Assembly: GCF_023195755.1 (NCBI RefSeq) | Contig: NZ_CP096203.1 | Coordinates: forward strand, 2,294,001 to 2,358,000 | Source of the DNA: Chryseobacterium nepalense | GTDB lineage: Bacteria; Bacteroidota; Bacteroidia; Flavobacteriales; Weeksellaceae | Direction of reading: 5' to 3' | DNA length: 64,000 bases | Shown here: positions 9,425 to 19,573 of the stretch, piece after piece | How positions within the stretch are numbered: the stretch's first letter is position 1 | Layout of the letters: each line of letters opens with the position of its first letter | Translations under genes and position numbers: made by a program | Notes under the pieces: generated by a model | Database searches by the model: none | The model's input: the letters and a program-made list of their open reading frames with translations, nothing else | What the model was told of the DNA's origin: nothing

Positions 9425-9446
9425 TTAAACGCAAAGGCGCTAAGTT
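9425..9446. repeat. Short dispersed repeat (AACGCAAAGGCGC type)
   Basis: The block AAACGCAAAGGCGCTAAG followed by a T run lies in the only sizeable gap inside the thi operon. Degenerate relatives (AAACGCAAAG, then ATGCAAAGGC) occur at 13125-13168. It looks like a small mobile or degenerate intergenic repeat; no function is visible. Confidence 0.4.
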
Positions 9447-9508
9447 TTTTTTTATTGTTTTAAATCGCAACTGCATTCATTCAGTAAAGGTTAGCATTTA
9501 ATGTCCAT

Positions 9509-10227
9509 TTAAGAATGAAATCCTAATAAAGCAGATGTGCTTGCCAGAAATTTCTCAATGTATAACTTTCCTTTCCGACAGGCCTGTTCCAGATTTTCTC
9601 CTAAAGCTAAATGACCTGTAATTGCAGAAGAGAGCACACAACCTGAACCATGTTTTGGATAGTAGACACAATTTCTATCATGGGGTTCAATTGAAATTTC
9701 TTCACCGTTTTCGAGTAAAATATCTGTTCCTACATTGTCTTCGCGATGACCTCCTTTCATTAATATTGCACATGAATTTCTCGGATTTTCAAAAAACCCA
9801 TTTTCTTTTAAAACCTTATATTCATTGTAGTTGGGTGTGATTAGATCGAGTTGATGCAAAACATTTCCCAGTTGAGAAATAGTATTTAAATCAAAAAAAG
9901 AAAATTCAGAGGTGCTTTTCAAAACCGGATCCCAAACGATTTTAGCTTCAGTATTAATTAATTTGATTGTCTTAATAATTTCATTTAAAAATTCCGCGTC
10001 TTTTACCACCCCTATTTTTACGGCCTTCACATCATAGTTTTTCATTAAAACATGAATTGAGTTTAAAATATCTTCTAAAGGTTGCCACTGAATTCCAAAA
10101 AATTCAGATTCTGTTTGTAAAGTCATTGCCGTACAGACAGCCAATCCCTGGACTTTTAACTGTTCAAATGTTTTAACATCCGCCAGTAGACCTGCTCCAC
10201 CACTTGGATCGAAGCCGGCAATACTCA

Positions 10228-10252
<25 letters not shown>
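9509..10252 (-). CDS. thiD: Hydroxymethylpyrimidine/phosphomethylpyrimidine kinase
   Basis: Ribokinase-fold kinase of 247 residues that phosphorylates HMP and HMP-P to HMP-PP. N-terminal SIAGFDPSGGAGLLADVKTF (10-29) binds substrate; DPVLKSTS and ITPNYNEYKVL are conserved; the catalytic anion hole is KHGSGC (C205), with GSGC in place of the more usual GTGC. No ThiE domain is fused to it. The start overlaps the end of the TenI-like gene by 25 bases. Confidence 0.94.
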
Positions 10253-12638
<2,386 letters not shown>

Positions 12639-12845
12639 TTAACCGCCCTGTGTGGCAGTGATAATTAAAATTGAATCTTTATCGTTGAGGAATGTTTCCG
12701 GCCAGGATGACTGCGGAATAATGCGGTTATTAAGTGCTACGGCAATTCCTTTTCTTTTGTGGGGAATCTCTATAGCAAGTAATGCTTCCAGTGTTTGGGG
12801 AAGTATTTCAAAATTTCTTACAGTGTGGTTGATTATGAGTTCCAT
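12639..12845 (-). CDS. thiS: Sulfur carrier protein ThiS
   Basis: Ubiquitin-like protein of 68 residues ending in the diagnostic Gly-Gly (TATQGG). ThiF adenylates this tail, it is converted to a thiocarboxylate, and it donates sulfur to ThiG. VALNNRIIPQSSWPET is the typical ThiS core. It is the first gene of the operon; the TPP riboswitch ends about 70 bases upstream of its start. Confidence 0.93.
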   Translation of the reverse strand: MELIINHTVRNFEILPQTLEALLAIEIPHKRKGIAVALNNRIIPQSSWPETFLNDKDSILIITATQGG

Positions 12846-12916
12846 TCCTAAATTTTTTATATACTTTAGGAATGCCCATCATTGTACAATAGAATGTACA
12901 GCAAAGTCATTTCACT

Positions 12917-12999
12917 TTTCCCTACGCTAGTATGATCTAGAAATCAGGTTCAAAGGGTAAATTCTCAGCCTGCTATAAACAGACACCCCTAAAGTTGAA
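12917..12999 (-). promoter_or_regulatory. TPP riboswitch (THI element)
   Basis: Read on the minus strand the leader contains, in order, GGGGTGTC, CTGAGA (complement of 12963-12968), ACCCTTTGAACCTGAT (complement of 12943-12958) and CTAGCGTAGGGAA (complement of 12918-12930). These are the nearly invariant pieces of the thi-box aptamer. It lies between the promoter and thiS, so it should repress the whole operon when TPP binds. I see no clear terminator hairpin after it; control at the thiS start is likely, which is the usual arrangement where no terminator is present. Confidence 0.95.
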
Positions 13000-13000
13000 A

Positions 13001-13031
13001 CGAAGGTAGACATTTTTTTGAAATGAGCAAA
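13001..13031 (-). promoter_or_regulatory. Promoter of the thi operon
   Basis: On the minus strand TTTG (complement of 13028-13031) is followed after exactly 19 bases by TACCTTCG (complement of 13001-13008), one mismatch from TAnnTTTG. Spacing and position immediately upstream of the riboswitch fit the Bacteroidota sigma-A promoter. Confidence 0.7.
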
Positions 13032-13274
13032 ATTTTTTGTTGACGGAAGGATGGCTAAAATGATGAATGTTATTTTATTTTTCCGACTGATGACTGATTT
13101 TTTTATTTAATTCCCAAGCTTTTAAACGCAAAGTTTTCTTTATGGAATTCTATTTAAGATGCAAAGGCAATAAATTGCTGCGCGAAGCTTGAAACATAAA
13201 TTATGGAGTGTATTTTAATTTAATTGGCATTTGGGTAAATATTTGTTGATTTTGTAGTGTTTTAATTAAGTGAC
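13032..13274. other. Gene-free AT-rich stretch with a decayed repeat
   Basis: I see no coding sequence. Bases 13125-13168 carry a degenerate copy of the AAACGCAAAG / TGCAAAGGC repeat also seen at 9425. The rest is featureless and AT-rich up to the structured repeat. Confidence 0.4.
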
Positions 13275-13388
13275 GGCTACCCTAGCCGCGATTGAGCGGC
13301 CTGTCTGAGCTCTTTTTCGGATTCTTCGGCGCGGCGAAGCCGTGCCGAAGAATCCGAAAAAGCGAGTAGCGAAAGCGGGAAAAAGCTT
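13275..13388. repeat. Structured intergenic repeat, copy A (conserved flanks, long hairpin)
   Basis: Left block CCTAGCCGCGATTGAGCGGC and right block GCGAGTAGCGAAAGCGGGAA flank a 23-bp stem. The arms are TTTTTCGGATTCTTCGGC (13313-13330) and its exact complement (13344-13361), extended inward to a GAA loop. Copies B (57763-57882) and C (61490-61571) share the flanks but not the stem sequence. Confidence 0.8.
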
Positions 13389-13425
13389 AAAAAAAAATAT
13401 AGCTTTCGATGTAATCAAACAAACA

Positions 13426-13467
13426 GCTCCTAAAAAATAAAGACTATCTTCAGTCTGAATATAGTCT
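13426..13467 (-). terminator. Terminator of the GH19 gene
   Basis: Arms 13441-13453 and 13455-13467 pair over 13 positions with one mismatch (AGACTAT-TTCAG type). On the minus strand the hairpin is followed by TTTATTTTTTAGG. Confidence 0.7.
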
Positions 13468-13474
13468 GTTACAA

Positions 13475-14062
13475 TTAAAGAAAATAAGTTAATCCTGCTT
13501 TATAACGATTTAGTCTGTCGGGCAGACCGTTGTATCCTCCGTTAATGGCTTTGGTAATCTTTTTAAAAACAACAAGGTTGTTGCCCGTATCAATATTTTT
13601 GGTAATATCAATCTGATCTGCCAATGCATTGAGATTTCTGCTATTCCAGAACCAGCCAGCACTTTCTGCTGCATTTTTAAGCTGAATAGCATTACATTTC
13701 GTAACATTTTTACCTCCTAAAAATGTGGGATTTGCCACAAAATCCGTTCCTAAAGCAAGTGAAACCGCTTTATAATTGGCTTTTCCGGTAATTTGAATAA
13801 GCCCTCTTCCTTTGAATCTTACCCCATCTCCTTTCTGAGTATTTCCCAGATCTTTTCTTCCCTCGTATGCGCTTCCGCTGGCAAGTTCTTCGGTGTAAAA
13901 CAGTCCGCCGCTTTCGTGACCTACCTGTGCCAAAAAATTCAGCATTCGGGAAGGGGTATTGATGGAAAACTTATCGCATGTTGCTATAACATACGGTAAG
14001 AATTGCGAAGCGTAAGCAGATTTTGAGCAGGTTGCCTCTTTAAGTTGTCCAAGTGTAAGCAT
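13475..14062 (-). CDS. GH19 chitinase/endolysin-like protein
   Basis: Protein of 195 residues with the fold of glycoside hydrolase family 19, predicted to cut chitin or peptidoglycan glycan strands. QVGHESGGL supplies the probable catalytic acid E50, with a second acid at E58/E59 in YTEEL; FKGRGLIQITGKANY (83-97) is the family substrate-cleft motif. There is no signal peptide or wall-binding domain, as in phage-type endolysins, yet no holin, phage or tailocin gene is nearby. It stands alone with its own terminator beside a structured repeat, so it could be a relic of a phage or a domesticated lysin. How it would leave the cell is unclear. Confidence 0.85.
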   Translation of the reverse strand: MLTLGQLKEATCSKSAYASQFLPYVIATCDKFSINTPSRMLNFLAQVGHESGGLFYTEELASGSAYEGRKDLGNTQKGDGVRFKGRGLIQITGKANYKAVSLALGTDFVANPTFLGGKNVTKCNAIQLKNAAESAGWFWNSRNLNALADQIDITKNIDTGNNLVVFKKITKAINGGYNGLPDRLNRYKAGLTYFL

Positions 14063-14169
14063 GATTATTGTTCTTTAAATTGATAGGTAAAACTATCTTA
14101 AAAAAACAAAAACCATTACAGGGATTCTACTATTTTCCGATAAGTATTTCTACGGAATTTAATTGATTG

Positions 14170-14847
14170 CTATTCTTCGCATGCTCTCCAGACTGCGTCA
14201 TTCTGCGGAACGGGAGCCGTGATTTCAATATTTTCTTTGGTAACGGGATGAATAAATTCCAGTTTTCGGGCGTGAAGGTTTATTCCTCCATCAGGATTGG
14301 AACGTGCTGCACCATATTTAAGATCACCTTTAATAGGAGCCCCGATTTTTGAAAGCTGGGCCCTGATCTGGTGATGCCTTCCCGTTTCCAGGTCTATTTC
14401 CAGAAGAAAATAATTATCCAGATTTTTGATGATATGATAAGTAAGAATTGCTTCTTTTGCACCTTCAGTGGCTTTCGGGAAAACGATGGCTTTATTATTT
14501 TTTTCGTTTTTCTTTAAAAAATGAATCAACCTCTGGGACTGCGGAATCATCTCTTTGGTAACAACAGCCCAGTATGTTTTTTTAATTTCCCGGTTTTTTA
14601 CCATTTGCGTGAGCCGGGACAAAGCTTTGGAAGTTTTGGCATAAATCACCAGACCCGATGTGGGCCTGTCGATACGGTGAACCAGACCAAGAAATACATT
14701 CCCTGGTTTGTCATCTCTTTTTTTGATAAAATTTTTAATCAGTTCCAGTAAAGAATCATCTCCGGTTTTATCGCCCTGTACCAGCTGCCCTACTTTTTTA
14801 TTGATCACCAGAAGATGGTTGTCTTCATACACAATCTGTTCCTCCAT
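14170..14847 (-). CDS. RluA-family pseudouridine synthase
   Basis: RNA-modifying enzyme of 225 residues. The catalytic Asp is D60 in LVHRIDRPTSGLVIYAK; RHHQIRAQLS and GAPIKGDLKYG are the other family motifs. There is no N-terminal S4 RNA-binding domain, as in RluA, TruC and related short forms, so I cannot say which rRNA or tRNA position it modifies. The next gene of the minus strand, a small membrane protein, lies 4 bases upstream of it, and panB just beyond, suggesting one transcript. Confidence 0.9.
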   Translation of the reverse strand: MEEQIVYEDNHLLVINKKVGQLVQGDKTGDDSLLELIKNFIKKRDDKPGNVFLGLVHRIDRPTSGLVIYAKTSKALSRLTQMVKNREIKKTYWAVVTKEMIPQSQRLIHFLKKNEKNNKAIVFPKATEGAKEAILTYHIIKNLDNYFLLEIDLETGRHHQIRAQLSKIGAPIKGDLKYGAARSNPDGGINLHARKLEFIHPVTKENIEITAPVPQNDAVWRACEE

Positions 14848-14851
14848 TTTT

Positions 14852-15175
14852 TTACTGACGATAATTGGGTCTGTTTGAAAATGAAAGTATAATTCCTCCG
14901 AGAAGACCTAATGTTTTAATTCCGGAAATTTTCCAGTCTACCGGGAAAAGCGCCCCCACCACACATAATCCTGCTGCTGCATACATGGCATACATAAAAT
15001 TTTTTGTCGTCATCAACGGAGCCTGAAGAAAAAAGCTTATTCCGATAAGCACATAAAATACTCTCCGGGAAAGCAATATATTGATATCGGGAGAGAAAAG
15101 ATCAAACCAGCCTACTACAAGACACAATAATGCTACAATAGAAAGTACTCCCTGGATTGTTTGTTGATTATTCAT
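14852..15175 (-). CDS. Small membrane protein, unknown function
   Basis: Hydrophobic protein of 107 residues with about four membrane-spanning segments (roughly 8-27, 38-55, 61-78 and 86-100). I recognise no conserved catalytic or binding motif. It lies 2 bases after panB and 4 bases before the pseudouridine synthase, so it is probably co-transcribed with both; this close packing is the main evidence that it is real. Confidence 0.75.
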   Translation of the reverse strand: MNNQQTIQGVLSIVALLCLVVGWFDLFSPDINILLSRRVFYVLIGISFFLQAPLMTTKNFMYAMYAAAGLCVVGALFPVDWKISGIKTLGLLGGIILSFSNRPNYRQ

Positions 15176-15177
15176 AA

Positions 15178-15993
15178 TTAATAACTTTCACTTTCGTTAG
15201 GGAAATTCTGACTTTTCACATCTTTCACGTATTGCTCCACAGCACCTGTAATTTCGGTATAAAGATCAAGATATCTTCTTAAAAATTTAGGACTGAAACC
15301 TTTGTTCATTCCAACCATATCATGGTAGACCAAGACCTGCCCGTCGCAATGCGCTCCTGCTCCTATTCCAATGGTAGGAATAGAGATCGATTCCGTTACT
15401 TTTTTGGCTAAATCCGCAGGAATTTTTTCTAAAACCACTGCAAAGCATCCCAATTCCTCAAGCAATTGCGCATCCGCAATTAATTTTTCTGCTTCAGCTT
15501 CTTCTTTTGCTCTTACTTTATAGGTTCCGAATTTATAGATAGACTGAGGTGTTAAACCTAAATGCCCCATCACAGGAATACCTGCATTGATAATTTTTTT
15601 AATTGATTTTGAGATTTCTTTTCCTCCTTCAATTTTTACGGCATGTGCTCCTCCTTCTTTCATCATTCTAACTGCAGATTCCAGAGCTTTTTCCGGGTTG
15701 CTCTGATAGGTTCCGAAAGGCAGATCGGCAACCACCAATGCCCTGTCTGTACCTCTTACCACACTTTGAGAATGATAAATCATCTGATCCAGCGTAATGG
15801 GAAGTGTGGTTTCAAAGCCCGCCATGACATTGGCAGCAGAATCGCCTATAAGAACCGCATCAATCCCTCCGGCATCCACCATTTTTGCTGTGGTATAATC
15901 GTATGCTGTAAGCATGGTTATTTTTTCCTTGTCAAATTTCATTTTGCGCAAGGTTTCCGTTGTAACTTTCTTAATTTCAGAATGAACAGACAT
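15178..15993 (-). CDS. panB: 3-methyl-2-oxobutanoate hydroxymethyltransferase
   Basis: Cytoplasmic TIM-barrel enzyme of 271 residues that adds a hydroxymethyl group from methylene-tetrahydrofolate to ketoisovalerate, the first step of pantothenate and CoA synthesis. [19 protein letters not shown] and [20 protein letters not shown] hold the metal and substrate residues; [14 protein letters not shown] and [12 protein letters not shown] (catalytic Glu) and [17 protein letters not shown] follow in order. Length is normal. The other pan genes are not in the window. A strong terminator separates it from the Crp/Fnr gene upstream. Confidence 0.96.
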   Translation of the reverse strand: MSVHSEIKKVTTETLRKMKFDKEKITMLTAYDYTTAKMVDAGGIDAVLIGDSAANVMAGFETTLPITLDQMIYHSQSVVRGTDRALVVADLPFGTYQSNPEKALESAVRMMKEGGAHAVKIEGGKEISKSIKKIINAGIPVMGHLGLTPQSIYKFGTYKVRAKEEAEAEKLIADAQLLEELGCFAVVLEKIPADLAKKVTESISIPTIGIGAGAHCDGQVLVYHDMVGMNKGFSPKFLRRYLDLYTEITGAVEQYVKDVKSQNFPNESESY

Positions 15994-16009
15994 ATTGTAT
16001 CTATTTAAA

Positions 16010-16037
16010 AGTTAAAAAGTCGGCCCTGAGCCGACTT
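16010..16037 (-). terminator. Terminator of the Crp/Fnr gene
   Basis: Perfect stem AAGTCGGC/GCCGACTT (16017-16024 and 16030-16037) with a 5-base loop; on the minus strand it is followed by TTTTTAAC. It ends the regulator transcript before panB. Confidence 0.85.
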
Positions 16038-16052
16038 CAATTTTGTATGATT

Positions 16053-16778
16053 TTATAAAACTACGTGACCGAGTTTCATTAATTTGTCGTGGTTGAGAAT
16101 CTTGATATTTCTTCCGTCTACTTCAATGAGATTATCTCCTTTAAATTCGGAAATAAGACGGATGGCACTTTCGGTAGCCGTACCTATAATGTTGGCGATT
16201 TCTTCCCTTGTTAACGAAATTTTGATAAAACCTTCAGGATCTACACCTAATTTCTGTTCCAGAAGAAGTAAGATTTCCGCAAGTCTCTCCCTCACCGTTT
16301 TCTGTGCAAGGAAGGTAATCGTATTAGAAGACTCGCCCAATTCATAGGAAATCTTCTGAAGCATAACAAAAGATAATTGAGAATCTATTTCAAGAAGATA
16401 CATAAAAACATCTGCAGGCAGAAAAGTAGCCTCAATATCAGTCATGGCTTCAGCTTTTGCCTGGAAGTTTTCTCCACAAAGCAAAGAACGATAACCGATG
16501 ATATCACCTTCTTTAATAAATCTTAAGATCTGGTCTTTTCCGAATGCTCCCGATTTTGATAATTTCGCTGCTCCTTTTTCTAAAACAAACACTCCCTTGG
16601 GAGTTTCTCCGTCCTCAAAAATCGTATCATGCTTCTGGAAAGTAAACTTCTTTTTGGCGTTGAGATATTTTTCAAAATCAGCACTGGAAAGTCTCTCTTT
16701 AAATGATTTATCATTAAAAACTCTGGCGAACCTTTCTTCGATGGCAATCTGTTGTTCCTGCGACATTTTATATGACAT
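16053..16778 (-). CDS. Crp/Fnr-family transcription regulator
   Basis: Regulator of 241 residues with a cyclic-nucleotide-binding-type beta roll (about 30-150), a long dimer helix and a winged helix with LTREEIANIIGTATESAIRL as recognition helix region. The only cysteine is in SLLCGEN, so it cannot hold an Fnr-type iron-sulfur cluster. It is divergent from ccoI with 71 bases between them, and so is a candidate regulator of the cbb3 oxidase genes; this is inferred from position alone. A second possible start lies four codons in (MSQEQQ). Confidence 0.92.
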   Translation of the reverse strand: MSYKMSQEQQIAIEERFARVFNDKSFKERLSSADFEKYLNAKKKFTFQKHDTIFEDGETPKGVFVLEKGAAKLSKSGAFGKDQILRFIKEGDIIGYRSLLCGENFQAKAEAMTDIEATFLPADVFMYLLEIDSQLSFVMLQKISYELGESSNTITFLAQKTVRERLAEILLLLEQKLGVDPEGFIKISLTREEIANIIGTATESAIRLISEFKGDNLIEVDGRNIKILNHDKLMKLGHVVL

Positions 16779-16849
16779 TTATCACAAAAATAGAACTTTT
16801 TAACTCGATAAACAAAAAAAATTGTTATAATTTTGTAGTTCAATAATTT

Positions 16850-19234
16850 ATGAAGGTGAGCGAGAACTGTTTTCATTGTGGCCAAGGTATCGAAAAAGAA
16901 AGAATTTTATTTGATGAAAAGACTTTCTGCTGTAACGGTTGTAAATCGGTCTATGAAATTCTAAATGCTAATAATTTAAACAATTTTTACGAGCTTAATA
17001 AAAGAGCAGGAATTCGCCCCGGTGATGAAAATTCCGGGCAGTTCGATTATCTAGACACCCCGGAAATCTTTGAAAAGGTGACTGATTTTTCTGAAGGAAA
17101 CACCAGTCTCATCACTTTTAAAATTCCAGTAATCCACTGTTCTTCATGCATCTGGTTATTGGAAAGCCTTCATACATTAAACAAAAACATTAAATATTCG
17201 CAGGTTAATTTCACCAGAAAGACGCTGCAGGTTTCATTCAATCATAATGAATTAAAACTAAGCGAATTAGCTAATTTCCTCACCAATCTGGGCTATAAGC
17301 CGGTTATCAGTCTTGAAACTGCGGATAAAAATGTTGAACATCTTGACAAATCACTTCTGGTAAAATTTGCTATTGCTGCTTTTGCTTTCGGAAACGGAAT
17401 GTTCCTTGCTTTTCCGGAATATATCGGCGGTGAAGATTACTGGATGGAGCATTACAAAGGACTTTTCCGCGCACTAATGTGTCTGCTGGCAATTCCGGTG
17501 GTAGTATATTCGGCTTCAGATTACTATAAATCTGCCTGGTACGGACTGAAAAATAAGATCGTAAATATTGATGTTCCCATCGTCCTGGGAATTATCGTAC
17601 TCTTCGGACGGAGCCTCTATGAAGTGGCAACCGACTATGGTCCTGGATATTTTGATACCCTGTGCGGACTTTTATTCTTCATGCTTCTTGGTAAAATTTT
17701 CCAGAAACGAACCTACAGCGCACTTTCTTACGACCGGGATTATAAATCGTTTTATCCTATTGCCGTTACAAAAGTTGATTTTGACGGAAAGCAGGACAAT
17801 ATTCTGCTTTCGGAAATTAAAATCGGAGACCGTATTTTAGTAAGAAATCAGGAAATCATTCCGGTGGATGCCATCCTCATAAATGGCGACGGAAATATAG
17901 ACAACAGTTTTATTACGGGTGAGAGCGCTACCATAAGCAAGCAACCTGGAGATAAAATTTTCGCAGGCGGAAAACAGATTGGTTCTTCTCTTGAACTCGA
18001 AGTGATCAAGAATGTTGACCAGAGTTACCTTACCCAGCTTTGGAACAAAGAAGCTTTTAAAAAACACGAAACCGGGCTTGACACCCTAACGAACAAGGTC
18101 AGTAAGTATTTCACTTTCATTATTTTAGGCATTGCCTTAATCTCCGGAATTTACTGGTATTTTATTGATCTTAATAAAATGTTCCAAGTAATTTCCGCCA
18201 TTCTGATTATTGCCTGCCCTTGTGCCCTTGCCCTGTCCGCGCCTTTTACTTTCGGACATATCATGAGGATTTTAGGACGAAATAAATTCTATGTAAAAGA
18301 CACGATCACCATCGAGAAAATTGCTAAACTTGATACGATTGTTTTTGATAAGACAGGAACCATCACCCACAGAAAAAAATCCAATATTACTTACGAGGGA
18401 GCAGAGATTCAAGAATTTGATTTACTGAATATAAAAACGCTTTTAAAGAACTCCAATCACCCCCTATCAAAATCGCTGTATGATTTTATTGAAGTAAATG
18501 ATGACTACTATCAGGTAGAACATTTCAGAGAGATTTCAGGGAAAGGATATGAAGCGCTGGTGAGAGGCAATCTCTATAAAATCGGTTCAGCCAGGTACAA
18601 TAATCAGGAGTCAAAAAATCTGGAAACAGCAGTGTATATCAGCAAAAACAATGAGTTTATCGGTAAATTCATTTTTAAAAATGAATACCGCGAAAATCTA
18701 AAAAATCTCTTTAAAAAACTTGCCGGATACCACGTTTTCATTCTTAGTGGCGATAATGCTTCAGAAGAAAACCAACTTAAAGAACTGATTCCTGCATCCA
18801 AAGGAATGGCGTTTAACCAAAGTCCCGAAGACAAGCTGAATTACATCAAAAACCTTCAGGATCAAAACTTTAAAGTAGCGATGCTTGGAGATGGACTTAA
18901 CGATGCCGGAGCATTAAAGCAAAGTAATGTAGGAATAGCGATTGCAGACGACACCAACAGCTTTACCCCTTCTTCCGATGTCATTATGGACGGTGAAAAA
19001 GTGGTACTTCTCGATAAATACCTGAATGTCTGCAAGGGTTCGATGACGATTGTGAAGATGACATTCATAATCAGTTTTCTTTACAATGTTGTCGGCTTAA
19101 GTTACGCAGTTACAGGACATATGCATCCTCTTTTCGCCGCTTTGATCATGCCGGCAAGCTCCATTACAGTTGTTTCATTCACTACTCTTTCAACCTGGAT
19201 ACTGGGCAGAAAATATTTCAGAAAAAACGCTTAA
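16850..19234 (+). CDS. ccoI: Copper-translocating P1B-type ATPase for cbb3 oxidase assembly
   Basis: Membrane ATPase of 794 residues (CcoI/FixI type) that moves copper across the inner membrane for the oxidase. The N-terminus carries the cysteine-rich domain typical of CcoI (CFHCG, then CCNGCKSVYEIL) followed by an HMA domain with CSSC. The transport motif is CPC at 456-458, the phosphorylation site D500 in DKTGT, then GDGLNDAGAL. About eight membrane spans. It opens the cco cluster, divergent from the Crp/Fnr regulator. A TAATTTTG box at 16828-16835 is a possible -7 element, but no good -33 element accompanies it and it would leave only a very short leader. Confidence 0.95.
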   Translation: MKVSENCFHCGQGIEKERILFDEKTFCCNGCKSVYEILNANNLNNFYELNKRAGIRPGDENSGQFDYLDTPEIFEKVTDFSEGNTSLITFKIPVIHCSSCIWLLESLHTLNKNIKYSQVNFTRKTLQVSFNHNELKLSELANFLTNLGYKPVISLETADKNVEHLDKSLLVKFAIAAFAFGNGMFLAFPEYIGGEDYWMEHYKGLFRALMCLLAIPVVVYSASDYYKSAWYGLKNKIVNIDVPIVLGIIVLFGRSLYEVATDYGPGYFDTLCGLLFFMLLGKIFQKRTYSALSYDRDYKSFYPIAVTKVDFDGKQDNILLSEIKIGDRILVRNQEIIPVDAILINGDGNIDNSFITGESATISKQPGDKIFAGGKQIGSSLELEVIKNVDQSYLTQLWNKEAFKKHETGLDTLTNKVSKYFTFIILGIALISGIYWYFIDLNKMFQVISAILIIACPCALALSAPFTFGHIMRILGRNKFYVKDTITIEKIAKLDTIVFDKTGTITHRKKSNITYEGAEIQEFDLLNIKTLLKNSNHPLSKSLYDFIEVNDDYYQVEHFREISGKGYEALVRGNLYKIGSARYNNQESKNLETAVYISKNNEFIGKFIFKNEYRENLKNLFKKLAGYHVFILSGDNASEENQLKELIPASKGMAFNQSPEDKLNYIKNLQDQNFKVAMLGDGLNDAGALKQSNVGIAIADDTNSFTPSSDVIMDGEKVVLLDKYLNVCKGSMTIVKMTFIISFLYNVVGLSYAVTGHMHPLFAALIMPASSITVVSFTTLSTWILGRKYFRKNA

Positions 19235-19277
19235 ACGCCCTTATTTAGACTGGTTTTAAATTAGACAAAAGCCGTAT

Positions 19278-19312
19278 TTCGTGACGAATATCATTATTTT
19301 TCACTAAATTTG
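19278..19312 (+). promoter_or_regulatory. Probable promoter and operator of ccoS-ccoNOQP
   Basis: A perfect -7 element TAAATTTG (19305-19312) lies 31 bases before ccoS. In place of a recognisable -33 box there is a perfect 11-base palindrome TTCGT-G-ACGAA (19278-19288), positioned where an activator or repressor dimer could act. The identity of the binding protein is unknown. Confidence 0.45.
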
Positions 19313-19343
19313 AACCCCGAAAATAGGTTAATTTTGTTGTCTA

Positions 19344-19568
19344 ATGGATATTCTATATTTAATGATCCTATGCAGTGTTTCTTTGGCTGCAGTTTTCCTG
19401 GTCGTGTTTATAGTGTATGCCAGAAAAGGACAGTTTGAGGATGATGAATCCCCGGCTGTAAGAATTCTTTTCGACTCTGATGAAATCAGGGAAAAAGAAG
19501 AGCCTGGCAGCAATGAAAACGATGATGAAAAAGGAGAAAGTAAAAAAATTGAAGAAAAAAGTGAATAG
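19344..19568 (+). CDS. ccoS: cbb3 oxidase maturation protein CcoS
   Basis: Small inner-membrane protein of 74 residues with a single N-terminal span (about 4-26), then the family pattern YARKGQFEDDESPAVRILFD and an acidic, lysine-rich tail. CcoS is needed for insertion of heme and CuB into CcoN. It lies 5 bases before ccoNO and about 110 after ccoI, the order seen in other Bacteroidota. Confidence 0.93.
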   Translation: MDILYLMILCSVSLAAVFLVVFIVYARKGQFEDDESPAVRILFDSDEIREKEEPGSNENDDEKGESKKIEEKSE

Positions 19569-19573
19569 TTGAT

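Noticed and set aside
16053-16778. Oxygen-sensing Fnr with an Fe-S cluster
   Set aside because: Only one cysteine is present, so a [4Fe-4S] sensor cluster is not possible.
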